From contig SZWC01009477.1 in assembly GCA_023375785.1 (NCBI GenBank), positions 1 to 64,000 on the forward strand: a stretch of DNA of 64,000 nt, given 5' to 3'. Source of the DNA: Penium margaritaceum (taxonomy: Eukaryota > Streptophyta > Zygnematophyceae > Desmidiales > Peniaceae). Below are positions 27,101 to 37,759 of this stretch, piece after piece (position 1 is the stretch's first letter; each line of letters starts with the position of its first letter). The position numbers and the translations under genes were made by a program. The notes under the pieces are model-generated. The model was not told the origin of the DNA, searched no databases, and saw nothing but the letters and a program-made list of their open reading frames with translations.

Positions 27101-28857
27101 AACTGGAGCAAGCCCAAGATATCTGGAGCAAGCCCCAAAGAGCTCGAGCAAGGTCAAGACAAATGGAGGAAGCCGAAGACAACTAGAGCAAGTACCTTAC
27201 AGATGAAGCAAGGCCAAGACAACTATAGCAAGCCAAAGAAAAATGGAGCAAGCCAACAAAAACTGGAGAAAGGCCAAGACAACTGGAGCAAGCCCAAGAC
27301 AACTAGAGCAAGCCTCATACAACTGGAGCAAGGCCAAGACAACTAGAGCAAACCGAAGAGAAATGGAGCAAGCCCAAGATAACTCAAGCAAGCCCAAGAT
27401 AACTGGAGCAAGTCCAAGACAAGTGGACCAAGCCCAAGACAGCCGGATCAAGGCAAAGACCACTGGAGCAAGCCCACGAAAACTGGAGCAAGCCCAAGAC
27501 AACTTAAGTAAGCCCAAGAGAACTGGAGCAAGTCCAAGACAACAGGGGCAAGCCCAAGACAACTGAAGCAAGCCAAAGACATCTGGAGCAAGGCCAAGAC
27601 AACTTCAGCAATGCCAAGAAACCTGGAGCAAGCCCAAGACAACTAGAGCAAGCCCATGACAACTGGAGCAAGCCAAAGATAACTGGAGCAAGGCCAAGAC
27701 AACTCGAGCAAGCCCAAGACAACTAGAGCAAGCCTGATACAACTTGAGCAAGCCCAAGACAACTGGAGCAAGCCCAAAAGAACTGGAGCAAGCCCAAGAC
27801 AGCTGGAACAAGCCTCATGAAGCAGGAGCAAGCCCAAGCCAATTGGAGCAAGACCAATGCAACAAGGGCAAGTCCAAGACAACTGGAGTATACCAACGAC
27901 AACTGAACCAAGGCCATGAAAACCGGAGCAAGCCCAGGACAAGTGGAGCAAGCCCAATACAACTGGGGCAAGCCAAAGAAAAGTGGAGCAAGGCCAAGAC
28001 AACTGGAGCAAGCTCAGGACACCTGGAGCAAGCCCCAAACAACGGAAGCAAGACCAAGACAACTGGAGCAAGGCCAAGACAACTGGAGCAAGCGTAACAC
28101 ACTTGGAGAAAGCCCAAACAAGAAGAGCAAGGCCATGACAACTGAAGGAGAGCCAATATAACTGGAGCAAACCCAAAACAATTGGAGTAAGCCGAAGACA
28201 ATTGGGGTAAGAACAAGACAGCTGGAGCAAGGCTAAGACAACTAGAGCAAGCCAAATAAAGCTGAAGCTAGCCAAAGAGAACTGGAACAAGGCCAAGACA
28301 ACTGAAGCAAGCCTAGTACAACTGGAGCAAGCCGAATACAACTGGAGCAAGGCCAAGACAACTGATGCAAGCCCAAGACAAATGAAGCAAGCCCAAGATG
28401 AATCGAGCAAGCTCAAGGTAACTGGAGCAAGCCTTTAACAAGTGGACCAAGCCCAAGACAAATGGAGTAAGGCCTAGATCACTGGAGCAAGGCTAATATA
28501 ACTAAAGCAAGCCTAAGACAACTGAGGCAAGCCCAAGAGAACTGGAGCAAGCCTCAGACAACTGGGGCAAGCCCAAGACATCTGGAGCAAGTTCATGACA
28601 ACTGGAGCAAGGCAAGGAAAACTGGAGCAGTGTCAAGAAACGTCGAGCAAGCCCAAACCAACTTGAGCAAGCCAAAGAGAACTAGAGCATGGCCAAGAAA
28701 ACTGGAGCAATCCCAAGAAAACTGGAGCAACTCCGAGACAGCTTTAACACGGCCAAGAAATCTGGAGCAAGCCAAAGACAACTGGAGCAAGCCAAAGATA
28801 ACTGGAGCAAGGCCAATACACCTGGAGCAAGCCCAAGACAACTGGAGCAAGCCTCAT
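18115..28857. repeat. 20-bp satellite array, block I (GCAAGCCCAAGACAACTGGA on + strand)
   Basis: About 535 tandem units of the 20-bp repeat GCAAGCCCAAGACAACTGGA. Frequent variants carry GGCC for GCCC, AATACAACT, and CTAGAGC or CTCGAGC. One- and two-base slips interrupt the phase, for example at ~19,050, ~23,570 and ~26,730. Minus-strand frames with a 20-residue period (SWACSSCLGLAPVV type) look like hydrophobic membrane proteins but follow from the 20-bp unit. Landmarks such as CAGTGTCAA (24,981 and 28,628) and CCGAGACAGCTTT (25,117 and 28,733) point to a ~3.6-kb duplication inside the block. No gene was seen. Confidence 0.95.
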
Positions 28858-31800
28858 AAGTACGTGTAAGTGTGTGTAAGTATGTGTAAGTGCGGGTAAG
28901 TATGTGTGAGTGCGTGTATGTGCGTATAAGTTTGTGTAAGTGTGTATGAGTGCGTGTAAGTGTGTGTAAGGATGTGTAAGTACATGTAAGTATGTGTAAG
29001 TGCGTGTAAGTGTGTGTAAGCACGTGTAAGTGCGTGTAAGTGTGTGTAAATACATGTGAGTGTATTTGAGCGCACGTGGGTGCGTGTAAGTGCGTGTAAG
29101 TATGTGAAAGTACGTGTAAGTGCGTGTAAATGCGTGTGAGTACGTGTAAGCGTGTGTGGGTGTATGTAAGTATGTGTAAGTGCGTGTAGGTATGTGTGAG
29201 TGTATGTAAGTGTGTGTAAGTGTGTGTAAGTGTGTGTAAGTGTGTGTAAGTCCCTGTAAGTATGTGTGAGTGTATGGAAGTGCATGCAAATGCGTGTAAG
29301 TACGTGTAATTGCGTGTAAGTGCGTGTAAGTACGTGGATGTGTGTGTAAGTGCATGTGAGTGCATGCAACTGTGTGTACGTATATTTAAGTTTGTGTAAG
29401 TCTGTGTAAGTGCGTGTAAGTGCGTGTGAGTGCGTGTAAGTGTGTGTAAGTGTGTGTGAGTACATGTAAGTATGTGTAAGTACCTGTAAGTGTGTGTAAG
29501 TACGTGTAAGTGCATGTAAGTGCATGTGAGTGTGTAAGTGTGTGTTAGTGCATGTACGTGTGTGTAAGTGCATGTAAAAGTATGTAATCGGTGAAAGTGT
29601 GTGTAAGTGCGTGTAAGTACGTGTGACTCCATGTAAGTGTGTATAAGTGCGTGGAAATACGTTTAAGCATGTGGAATTGCATGTTAGTGCGTGTGAGTGA
29701 GTGTGATAGCGTGTAAGTGCATGTAAGTGCGTGTAAGTTTGTGTATGTGTGTGTGTGTGTAAGTACGTGCAAGTGCGTGTAAGTACGTGTAAGTCCATGT
29801 GAGTGTGTGTAAGTGCGTGTAGGTATGTGTAAGTGCATGCGAGTGTGTGTAAGTACGAGTGAGTACGTGTACGTGTGTGTAAGTATGTGTAAGTGCGTGT
29901 AAGTGTGTGTAAGTGCATGTAAGTATGTGGAAGTGTGTCCAAGTATGTGTAAGGCCGTGTAAGTGTCTGTAAATACGTGCGAGTACGTGTAAGTGCGTGT
30001 GAGCGCGTGTAAGTGTGTGTGAGTGTGTGCAAGTGCGTGTTACGGTGTGTAAGTGTATATTAGTACGTGTGAGTGCGTGTGAGTGCGTGTGAGTGCGTGT
30101 AAGTGCGTGTAAGTGCATGTAAGTATGCGTGAGTGCGTGTGATGGCGTGTAAGTGCGTGTAAGTGCATGCAAGTATGTGTGAGTGCGTGTAGATGTGTGC
30201 AAGTATGTATAAGTGCGTGTGAGTACGTATAATTACGAGTGAGTGTAAGTGCGTGTGAGTGCGTATAGGTGTGTGCAAGTGTGTGTAAGTGCGTGTAAGT
30301 GTGTGTAAGTGTGAGTAAATGCGTGTGAGTATGTGTGAGTGCGTGTGAGTGCGTGTAAGTGTGTGTAAGTGCATGTAAGTACATGTGAGTGTGTGTGAGT
30401 GCGTGTAAGAATGTGTATGTGCGTATAAGTGCGTGTGAGTGCGTGTATGTAAATGCGTGTAAGTATGTGAAATTGTGTGTAAGTTTGTATAAGTGCGTGT
30501 AAGTGCGTGTTAGTATGTGTAAGTGTGTATAAATACGTGTGAGTACGTGTAAGTGCGTGTGAGTGCGTGTGAGTGTGTGTAAGTGTGTGTAAGTGCATGT
30601 AAATGTGTGTGAGTGCGTGTGAGTACGTGTAAGTACGTGTAAGTACGTGTAAGTGCGTGTGAGTACGTGTAAGTGCGTGTAAGTGCGTGTAAGTGCATGT
30701 AAGTCCGTGTAAGTATATGTAATTGCGTGTAAGTACATGTAAGTGCATGTATGTGTGTGTGAGTATGTGTAAGTGCGAGTGAGTGAGTGTAAGTGCGTGT
30801 GAGTATGTGTAAGTGTGTGCAAGTGTATGTAAATGTGTGTAAGTGTGTGTAACTGCGTGTAAGTGCGTGTGAGTGCGTATGAGTGTGTGTGAATGCGTGC
30901 AAGTGCGTGTTAGTACATGTAAGTGCGTGTGAGTGCGTGTGAGTGTGTGTAAGTGCGTGTAAGCGCATGTAAGTACGTGTGAGTACATGTAAGTACGTGT
31001 AAATATGTGTAAGTGCGTGTAAGTGTGTGTAAGTGTGTGTAAGTACGTATAAGTGCGTGTAAGTGCGTGTAAATTCTTGTGAGTGTGTGTAAGTACGTAT
31101 GAGTGCGTGCGAGTATGTGTAAAAGCGTGTAAGTGCATGTAAGTGCGTGTGAGTGCATGTGAGTACGTGTAAGTGTGTGTAAGTACGTGTAAGTGCGTGT
31201 GCGTACGTGCAAGTGCGTGTAAGTACGTGTAAGTGCATGTAAGTCCGTGTAAGTATGTGTAAGTGTGTATAAGTGCATGTAAGTGTATGTAAGTGTGTGT
31301 GAGTACATGTAAGTGCAAGTGAGAGTGTGTAAGTGCGTGTGAGTGCGTGTAAATGTGTGCAAGTGTGTGTAAGTATGTGTGAGTATGTGTAAGTGTGTGT
31401 GATTATGTGTGAATGCAAGTAAGTATGTATAAGTACATGTATGTACGTGTGAGTGTGTGTGAGTGCATGTAAATGCATGTAAGTGCAAGTAAGTGTGTGT
31501 GAGTGCGTGTAAGTGTGTGTAAATACGTGTAAGTGTGTGTAAGTGCGTGTAAGTGCGTGTAAGTGGGTGTAAGTATGTGTAGATGTGTGAGAGTGTGTGT
31601 AAGTGCATGTGAGTGCATGTAAGTGTGTGTGAGTGCGTGTAAGTACGTGTAAGTGCATGTGAGTATGTAAAAGTGTGTCTAAGTGCATGTAAGTATGTGT
31701 AAGTGCGTGTGAATGTGTGTGAGTGCGTGCAAGTGCATGTGAGTGTGTGTAAGTGCGTGTGAATGGGAGTAAGTGCATGTAAGTGTGTCTAAGTGCATAT

Positions 31801-31962
31801 GAGTGCGTGTGAGTACGTGTAAGTATGTGTAAGTGTGTGTAAGTGCGTGTAAGTGTATGTAAGTACGTGTAAGTGCATGTAAGTGAGTGCATATGTGTAT
31901 AAGTGCATGAAAGTTTGTGTAAGTGTGTGTAAGTGCGTGTAAGTGTGTGTGAGCGTTTGTAA
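28858..31962. repeat. 10-bp satellite array, block III (GTAAGTGCGT on + strand)
   Basis: About 310 units of the same 10-bp satellite as block I, in the same orientation. It starts abruptly after a 20-bp satellite unit ending GCAAGCCTCATA, a variant also present elsewhere in the 20-bp array (~25,225, ~26,812 and ~39,790). So the 10-bp array appears joined into 20-bp satellite rather than derived from it. Unit variants are the same CpG-decay classes as in blocks I and II. Confidence 0.95.
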
Positions 31963-31970
31963 GTATGGGT

Positions 31971-32426
31971 CCATGTTGACTTTGACTTCCGACTACTGGG
32001 TTAAAAGTCTAAGTCGGAGAGTCGGTCAAAGTCAACTTAAGGTCGACTTAGATATTGGCAGTGGAACATAGATCTTGAGTTGATGATTCCAACGCAATTT
32101 GAATTGCTACATTTTGTCAAGTTTGGAGGAAGTTATGAATGTTCAAACTTAGCATGTGCATAAACACCTCATGCAGCTACATTTTGTTTACAAATGGCTT
32201 CCTATGACATCATATACATGCTATATATGCAATCCATCAAGTGTTATAAGATACGTAAACAATGGTTTTTACTACGTTATACTTGAGACGCAGTCATTGG
32301 CACAGCATAATGAGCCTCCTAACCAGTTGGAGGGAAACCGACTTCCAACTTGGCTCATGAGGAGCCGACTTCCGACTTTTGACTTCCGACTTGGCCATCG
32401 ACTTCGACTTCCCAAAGTCAACATGG
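31971..32426. mobile_element. MITE-like non-autonomous element with 13-bp terminal inverted repeats
   Basis: A ~456-bp AT-richer segment inside the 10-bp satellite. Its ends are a perfect 13-bp inverted repeat: CCATGTTGACTTT at 31,971-31,983 and AAAGTCAACATGG at 32,414-32,426. The direct repeat GTATGG lies at 31,963-31,968 and 32,427-32,432. It would be a target duplication if two bases (GT) between the left copy and the element belong to the element. GTCAAAGTCAAC at ~32,027 also inverts the left end, making a terminal fold-back, and GACTTCCGACTT-type motifs recur near both ends. The longest open frame (~96 codons) has no recognisable domain, so no transposase is encoded. The superfamily cannot be assigned from the termini alone. 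Confidence 0.6.
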
Positions 32427-32432
32427 GTATGG

Positions 32433-33148
32433 ATATGTGTGTGTGAATGCATGTAATTGCGTATATGTTTATGTAAGTGTGTGTGAGTATGTGTAAGTAC
32501 GTGTAAGTGCATATAAGTACATGTAAGTACGCATAAGTGCGTGTAAGTGTGTGTAAGAACGTGTAAGTGTGTGTAAGTGCGTGTAAATGCGTGTGAGTGC
32601 ATTGCGTGTGGGTGCGTGTAATTGCGTGTAAGTGCGTGTAAGTACGTGTAAGTGCGTGTAAATGCGTGTGAGTACGTATAAGTGTGTATGGGTGCGTGTA
32701 AGTGTGTGTAAGTGCGTGTAAGTATGCGTGAGTGTGTGTAAGTGTGTGTAAGTCCGTGTCAGTACATGTGAGTGCATGCAAGTGCGTGCAAATGCGTGTA
32801 AGTACGAGTAAGTGCATGTAAGTGTGTGTAAGTACGTAGAAGTGCGTGTAAGTACGTGTGAGTGCGTGCAAGTGTGTGTATGTGCATTTAAGTTTGTGAA
32901 AGTCCGCGCAAGTGCGTGTAAGTGCATGTAAGTACGAGTAAGTGTGTATAAGTGTATGTGAATACATGTAAGTGTCTATACGTGTGTCTAAGTGTGTGTA
33001 AGTGTGTGTAAATGCGTTTAAATGCGTGTGAGTGTGTAAGTATGTGTTAGTGTGTGTACGTGTGTGTAAGTGCATGTAAAAGTGTGTAATCAGCAAAAGT
33101 GTATGAAAGTGTGTGTGTAAGTGCGTGTAAGTGCGTGTTAGTGCGTTT
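32433..33148. repeat. 10-bp satellite array, block IV
   Basis: Continuation of block III beyond the MITE-like element, about 70 units in the same orientation, with slightly more irregular units near both ends. It ends at 33,147-33,151, where GTGCGTTTTC runs straight into copia gag sequence. No target-site duplication or LTR is present at this junction. Confidence 0.93.
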
Positions 33149-33149
33149 T

Positions 33150-34341
33150 CGCCCACCTGTCTCATCGTTGCCTCTCACCTCTGATCCTAGCCACGCTACC
33201 GGCACACCCTTCAGTGAGTGGTCTCCTTGCTTTGTCCCGTGGGCACACATGCACGACCTTTGGGAGCACTACGACCCAGCTACCACCCTCCCTCTTACGC
33301 ACCCGGATCGTGCGCCCATCGCCTTTCACCTTTTGTACTTTGTAGCTCCCACTGTCGCTCTCCACCAGCTTGATCGCTTTGCTCCCACCCCCACTCTTCC
33401 TGCTCGTCCTCACGAGGCTTGGACCTCCCGTCTCGCCCTTTACTCCTCTGATTCTCTTCGCTCCGCCGCTTCCTTGTTAGCTCACCTTTGTGCTCTTCGT
33501 CGCCGTCACGATGAGTCCCTTGGGCCGTATTTGGGTCGTAATAAGCTTCTTCAAAGCGAGCTTCTCACTGCGGGTGCATCCTTCACAGACCAGGCGTTTG
33601 TGACTTCTGTCATGGCCGGCCTTGGTCCGACTTTCTCTGGCGCCCTCACTTCCTTCCCTTTTGCCCTCACCCTGCAGTACGCCTATCAGACACCTGGTGT
33701 CATCTGGCCCACTCTTCTTGATGGTCTTTGCGTGTTCCACACTACATCCCAGCCCGTGCCGCCCTTGTAGACCCCGTTCTTCCTGACGCCCTCCCGAGCC
33801 TCCTCCTGCCCCCCGCAGCTCATGCTCTCGCCGTCCGTGCTCCCGCTAGCAGTGGTGGTGGTCGCCCGCCCGTTTGCTGGATCTGTGACGCCGTGGGTCA
33901 TCGCCATGACACTTGTCCCTTGCCTCCAGTCCCTGACCTTCGTGAGAGGATCGCTTGCCAACTCGCTCTCTTAGGTGGTTGTGCCTTCGGTGCTCCTCCT
34001 GCACCGTTCCTTGGGCCCCCTCCTCTCGCGGTGCCTGGCGGCCCCGGACCACGTGTCGCTCCCCTCGTCCCATCGGCCGGCCCCACTCCTCTTGCTGCTG
34101 TTGCCCCTCCTCTCACTGAGGACGCCATTGTCGCCCTGACTTGCCGCGTTTTTGCTGAGGGTGAGCTTGGTGGTCCACCGCCTGCCGGTATGTCCTTGTT
34201 GTTTGATTGCATTGCCGCGCCCGCCCCTCTTCCGCTGTCTCCCACTCTCTCTCCCCGTTGCTCCCCATGTCTCCTAATGATTCTCCGCGTATGATAGCCG
34301 ATTGCCTTCTCATCGGCACCCAGCGCATTGCCTCTCCCTTT
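33150..34341 (+). pseudogene. gag: copia gag with CCHC zinc knuckle, copy A (5' truncated, frameshifted)
   Basis: The copia gag core (UBN2-like capsid region) is recognisable from residues such as FSEWSP, HDLWEHYDP, AWTSRLALYSSDSLRSAASL and FVTSVMAGLGP. It reads in one frame to a TAG at 33,768. Comparison with copy B shows one base lost at ~33,756-33,759; the matching peptide continues in another frame. That frame carries an intact zinc knuckle at 33,875-33,916, C-x2-C-x4-H-x4-C (CWICDAVGHRHDTC), the nucleic-acid-binding motif of gag. A second slip (two extra bases) lies at ~34,240, in a pyrimidine run. A Pro-rich linker leads to the protease. The N-terminal Gly/Ala-rich part present in copies B and C is missing, replaced by 10-bp satellite. 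Confidence 0.85.
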
Positions 34342-35270
34342 TGAGTAGTTGACGGAGCTGCCACGGATCACATGTGCCCTGTCCGTGAGCTCTTCACGTC
34401 GTTTAGTCATGTCTCGGTCATCACAACAGTCTTCACCAGAGATGTGGCACCCCTGCCTGTTCTCGATGTCGGCACTGTCTGTTTGTCGTCTCTCGCCGGT
34501 GACTTCTCTTTGTCTTCTGTCCTTTATGTTCCCGCTCTTGACTTCTCTCTCCTCTCCGTTCCCGCATTTGACACCTACGGGTTAAAGACTAATGCACTTG
34601 ATCTCGTTGCCATCACTGATCGCGCGAGCGGGCATGTCGTCCTTCGTGGCCGCCGACCTCCTGGCGAGGGCCTTTATCAGGTTCTTGGTGCCCACTATGT
34701 CTTGGCCCACGCGGCCGACGCTGTCGCGCTTGTCGCTTTCTCCCGCTCCGCCCACTCGCATCTCCTTCACCGTCGCCTTTGTCATCTTTCGGCTGCCGCC
34801 ATCACCTCTCTCCTTTGCACACTCCTGGCCGATGGACTGTCTGACCCGTCCTTTTGTGCCCCGTGTGTGGCTGATTGCACCTTTTGCACCATCGGTAAGA
34901 TGCATCGTCTCCCTTTTCCGTCTTCTCCCTCCCGCGCGTCAGCGCCTCGTGAGCTGGTCCATGCTGACGTCCTGGGTCCTCTCCCGGATGAGTCTCTTGC
35001 TTAGCATCCCACATACGTCCTCAGCCTCATTGACACATTCCCCCGCTTCACGTGGATCTTCTTTCTTCGTGCAAAGAGCAATGTCGCGGTGACCATCCAA
35101 TTGTGGTAGGCGTCTGCTCAGCGCCGAAGTTGTCATCAGCTCCTCCACTTTCACTCTGATCATGGTGGTGAGTTCCTCGGCGACACCACGGCCTTTTTTA
35201 TTACAAAGGCGTTATTCATGAGCTTTCTGTACCCTATTTTCCCCATTAGAATGGGGTTGCAGAACGATAG
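34342..35270 (+). pseudogene. pol: copia protease and integrase, copy A (broken)
   Basis: A TGA at 34,342 replaces the Trp codon that opens the protease motif in copy B. The motif itself reads VVDGAATDHM from ~34,345, where copia normally has D-S/T-G-A. Downstream are the integrase zinc-binding HHCC region (HRRLCH, then CTFC), the first catalytic Asp in ELVHADVLGPL (34,966) and the second in SDHGGEF (35,158), 64 residues later. A TAG at 35,002, a TAG at 35,107 and a one-base loss near 35,195 interrupt the frame. The third catalytic residue, in NGVAER, lies at ~35,262, at the join with copy B. Reverse transcriptase and RNase H are absent. Inactive by any reading. Confidence 0.85.
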
Positions 35271-36760
35271 TGGTGGTGGTGCTCTAGCTGCTCTTGGTGG
35301 CGCTGTTGTGGCTCGCGTCGGTGGTGGTGCTGTGCCTACTGGTCTCGTTGGTGGTACTGCCGTTGTCGGTGGCCCTATTGCGGCGGGGGGTGTCATATGC
35401 GCTGGTGGTGGTACTATTGCCGATGGTGGTGGTGCTACTGTCGCTGGTGGTGGTGCTGCTTCTCGAGGTGTCGCTACCGTCAGCAGTGCCATTGCTCGCG
35501 AGAGTGTTTTTCCCGTAGGAGGTGCTGCGGCTACTGGAGGTGTTGCTGCTGGTAACCCTCACGCTGCCCTTGCCCGCACTAAGGCTCGTCTTGATGCCAT
35601 GAACCTTGTCATTACTCAGCTTGTCAGCCTCCGCCTTCACCCACCCGTCTCATCGTTGCCTCTCACCTCTGCTCCTAGCCACGCTACCGGCATACCCTTC
35701 AGTGAGTGGTCTCCTCGCTTTGTCTCGTGGGCACACATGCACGACTTTTGGGAGCACTACGACCGAGCTACCACCCTCCCTCTTACGCACCCAGATCGTG
35801 TGCTCCTTGCCTTTCACCGTCTCTACTCTACAGCTCCCAATGAGGCTCTCCGCCAGCTTGATCGCTTTGCTCCCACCCCCACTCTTCCAGCTCGCCCTCG
35901 CGAGTCTTGGGCCTCCTTTCTCGCCCTTGACTCCTCTGATTCTCTTCGCTCCGCTGCCTCCTTGTTAGCTGACCTTCGTGCTCTTTGACGTCGTCTCGAT
36001 GAGTCCCTTGGGGCGTATTTGGGTCGCACTGAGCTTCTTCAGAGCAAGTTTCTCACTACAGTTGCGTCCCTCACAGACCACGCGTTTGTGAATTCTGTCA
36101 TGGCCGGCCTTGGTCCGATTTTCTCTGGTGCCCTCACTTCCTTCCCTTTTGCCCTCACCCTGCAGTACGCCTATCAGACGCCTGGTGCCTTCTGGCCCGC
36201 TCTTCTCGATGGTCTTCACGTGTTCCACACTGCATCCCAGCCCGTTGTCGCCCTTGCAGAACCCGTTCTTCTTGACGCCCTCCCGAGCCTCCTCCTGTCC
36301 CCCGCTGCTCATGCTCTTGTCGTCCGTGCTCCTGTTGGCGGTGGTGGTGGTCGCCCGCCCGGGTGCTGGAACTGTGACGCCGTGGGTCACCGCCACGACA
36401 CCTTACCCTTGCCTTCGGTCCCTGACCTTCGTGAGAGGATCGCTTGCCAACGCGCTCTCTAAGGTGGTCGTGCCTTCGGTGCTCCTCCACCGCTCCCTGG
36501 ACCTCCTCCTCTTGCGGTGCCTGGGGGCCCCGCAGCGCGTGTCGCTCCCCTCGTCCCACCGGTCGGCCCCACTCCTCATGCTGCTCTTGCCCCTCCTCTC
36601 ATCAAGGACGCCATTGTCGCCCTGATTTGCCGCGTTCTTGCTGAGGGTTTTCTTGGTGGTCCACCACCTGCCAGTATGTCCCCATTGTTTGATTGCGTTT
36701 CCGCGCCTGCCCCTCCTCCACTGTCTCCTCCTCTCTCCCCATTGCTCCCCATGTCTCCCA
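35251..36760 (+). pseudogene. gag: copia gag with altered zinc knuckle, copy B
   Basis: From the ATG at 35,251 the frame encodes a Gly/Ala/Val-rich low-complexity leader of roughly 100 residues, then MNLVITQLVSL and the copia gag core (FSEWSP, MHDFWEHYDR, LRQLDRFAP, SDSLRSAASLLADL). A TGA at 35,986 stands where copies A and C have an Arg codon; the same frame then resumes through FVNSVMAGLGP and a Gly-rich segment. The zinc knuckle at 36,364-36,405 reads CWNCDAVGHRHDTL: the fourth ligand Cys is Leu, so zinc binding should be impaired. A TAA at 36,460 replaces a Leu codon of copy A. A Pro-rich linker continues to the protease. There are only substitutions and no indels in gag, so the whole of it lies in one frame apart from two stops. 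Confidence 0.85.
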
Positions 36761-37759
36761 ATGATTCTCCACGCATGACAGCCTGTTGCCTTCTCTCTGG
36801 CACCGAGCGCATTGCCTCTCCCTTTTGGGTATTTGACGGAGCTGCCACAGCTCACATGTGCTTTGTCCGTGAGCTCTTCACGTCGTTTAGTCCTGTCTTT
36901 GTCATCACAGCTGTCTTCACTGGGGATGTCGCACCCCTGCCTGTTCTCGGTGTCGGCAGTGTTTATTTGTCATCTCCCGCCGGTGACTTCTCTTTGTCTT
37001 CTGTTCCTTATGTTCCCGCTCTCGACTTCTCTCTCCTCTCCGTTCCCGTGCTCGACACCTACGGGTTCTCAACTACTTATGCACTTGGTCTCGTTGCCAT
37101 CACTGATCATGCGAGCGGGCGTGTTGTCCTTTGTGGCCGCCCACCTCTTGGCGAGGGCCTTTATCAGGTTCTCGGTGCCCTCTCTGTCTCGGCCTACGCG
37201 GCCGACACTGTCGCGCTTGTCGCTCTCCCCCACTCCGCCCACTCGCATCTCCTTCACCGTCGCCTTTGTCATCTTTCGGCTTCCGCCATCACCTCTCTCC
37301 TTCCCACACTCCCGGCCGATGGACTGTCTGACCCGTCCTTTTGGTGCCCTGTGTGCGGCTGATTGTAGCTTTTGCACCATCGGTAAGATGCATCGTCTCC
37401 TTTTTCCGTCTTCTCCCTCCCGCGCGTCGGCGCATCCTGAGCTGGTCCATGCTGACGTCCTGGGTCCTCTCTAGGATGAGTCTCTTGATGAGCATTCCAC
37501 GTACATCCTCAGCCTCATTGACGACTTCTCTCACTTCGCGTGGATCTTCTTTCTTCGTGCAAAGAGCGACGTCGCGGTGACCATGCAATCGTGGTACGCG
37601 TCTGCTCAGCCCCAAAGTTGTCATCAACTCCTCCTCTTTTGCTCTGATCGTGGTGGTGAGTTCCTTGGCGACACCACGGCGTTTTTTAATTACAAAGGCA
37701 TTACTCATGAGCTTTCTGCACCCTGTTTTTCCCAGCTGAATGGGGTTGCAGAACGCTGG
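36761..37759 (+). pseudogene. pol: copia protease and integrase, copy B (broken, ends at catalytic Glu)
   Basis: The protease motif FWVFDGAATAHM (Asp codon at 36,835) again has D-G-A-A instead of D-S/T-G-A. The GAG-pre-integrase region follows. One extra base at ~37,335-37,343, compared with copy A, shifts the frame inside the HHCC zinc region (HRRLCH, then CSFC). A TAG at 37,472 follows ADVLGPL. Catalytic residues are visible: Asp at 37,454, Asp at 37,646 in FCSDRGGEF, and Glu at 37,751 in NGVAER. The Asp-Asp spacing is 64 residues and the Asp-Glu spacing 35, as expected for a DDE integrase core. The sequence leaves integrase right after this Glu and becomes the gag leader of copy C, in a different frame. 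Confidence 0.87.

Noticed and set aside
18190-28416. Many minus-strand frames of hydrophobic, Cys/Leu-rich proteins that look like membrane proteins
   Set aside because: Period of 20 residues from the 20-bp unit; frames break at every slip and move to the + strand after the array inverts at 60.3 kb.
125-28857. Common origin of the 21-bp and 20-bp satellites, since both contain CCAGTT
   Set aside because: The shared stretch is only ~6 bases in a short unit and the rest does not align; chance is adequate.
32156-32446. 96-codon + strand frame in the MITE-like element
   Set aside because: No recognisable domain, no coding bias visible, and it runs across the element's right terminus.
33477-37380. 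Long minus-strand frames opposite copia gag-pol
   Set aside because: They are antisense shadows of the GC-rich gag and integrase frames; the + strand carries the recognisable motifs.
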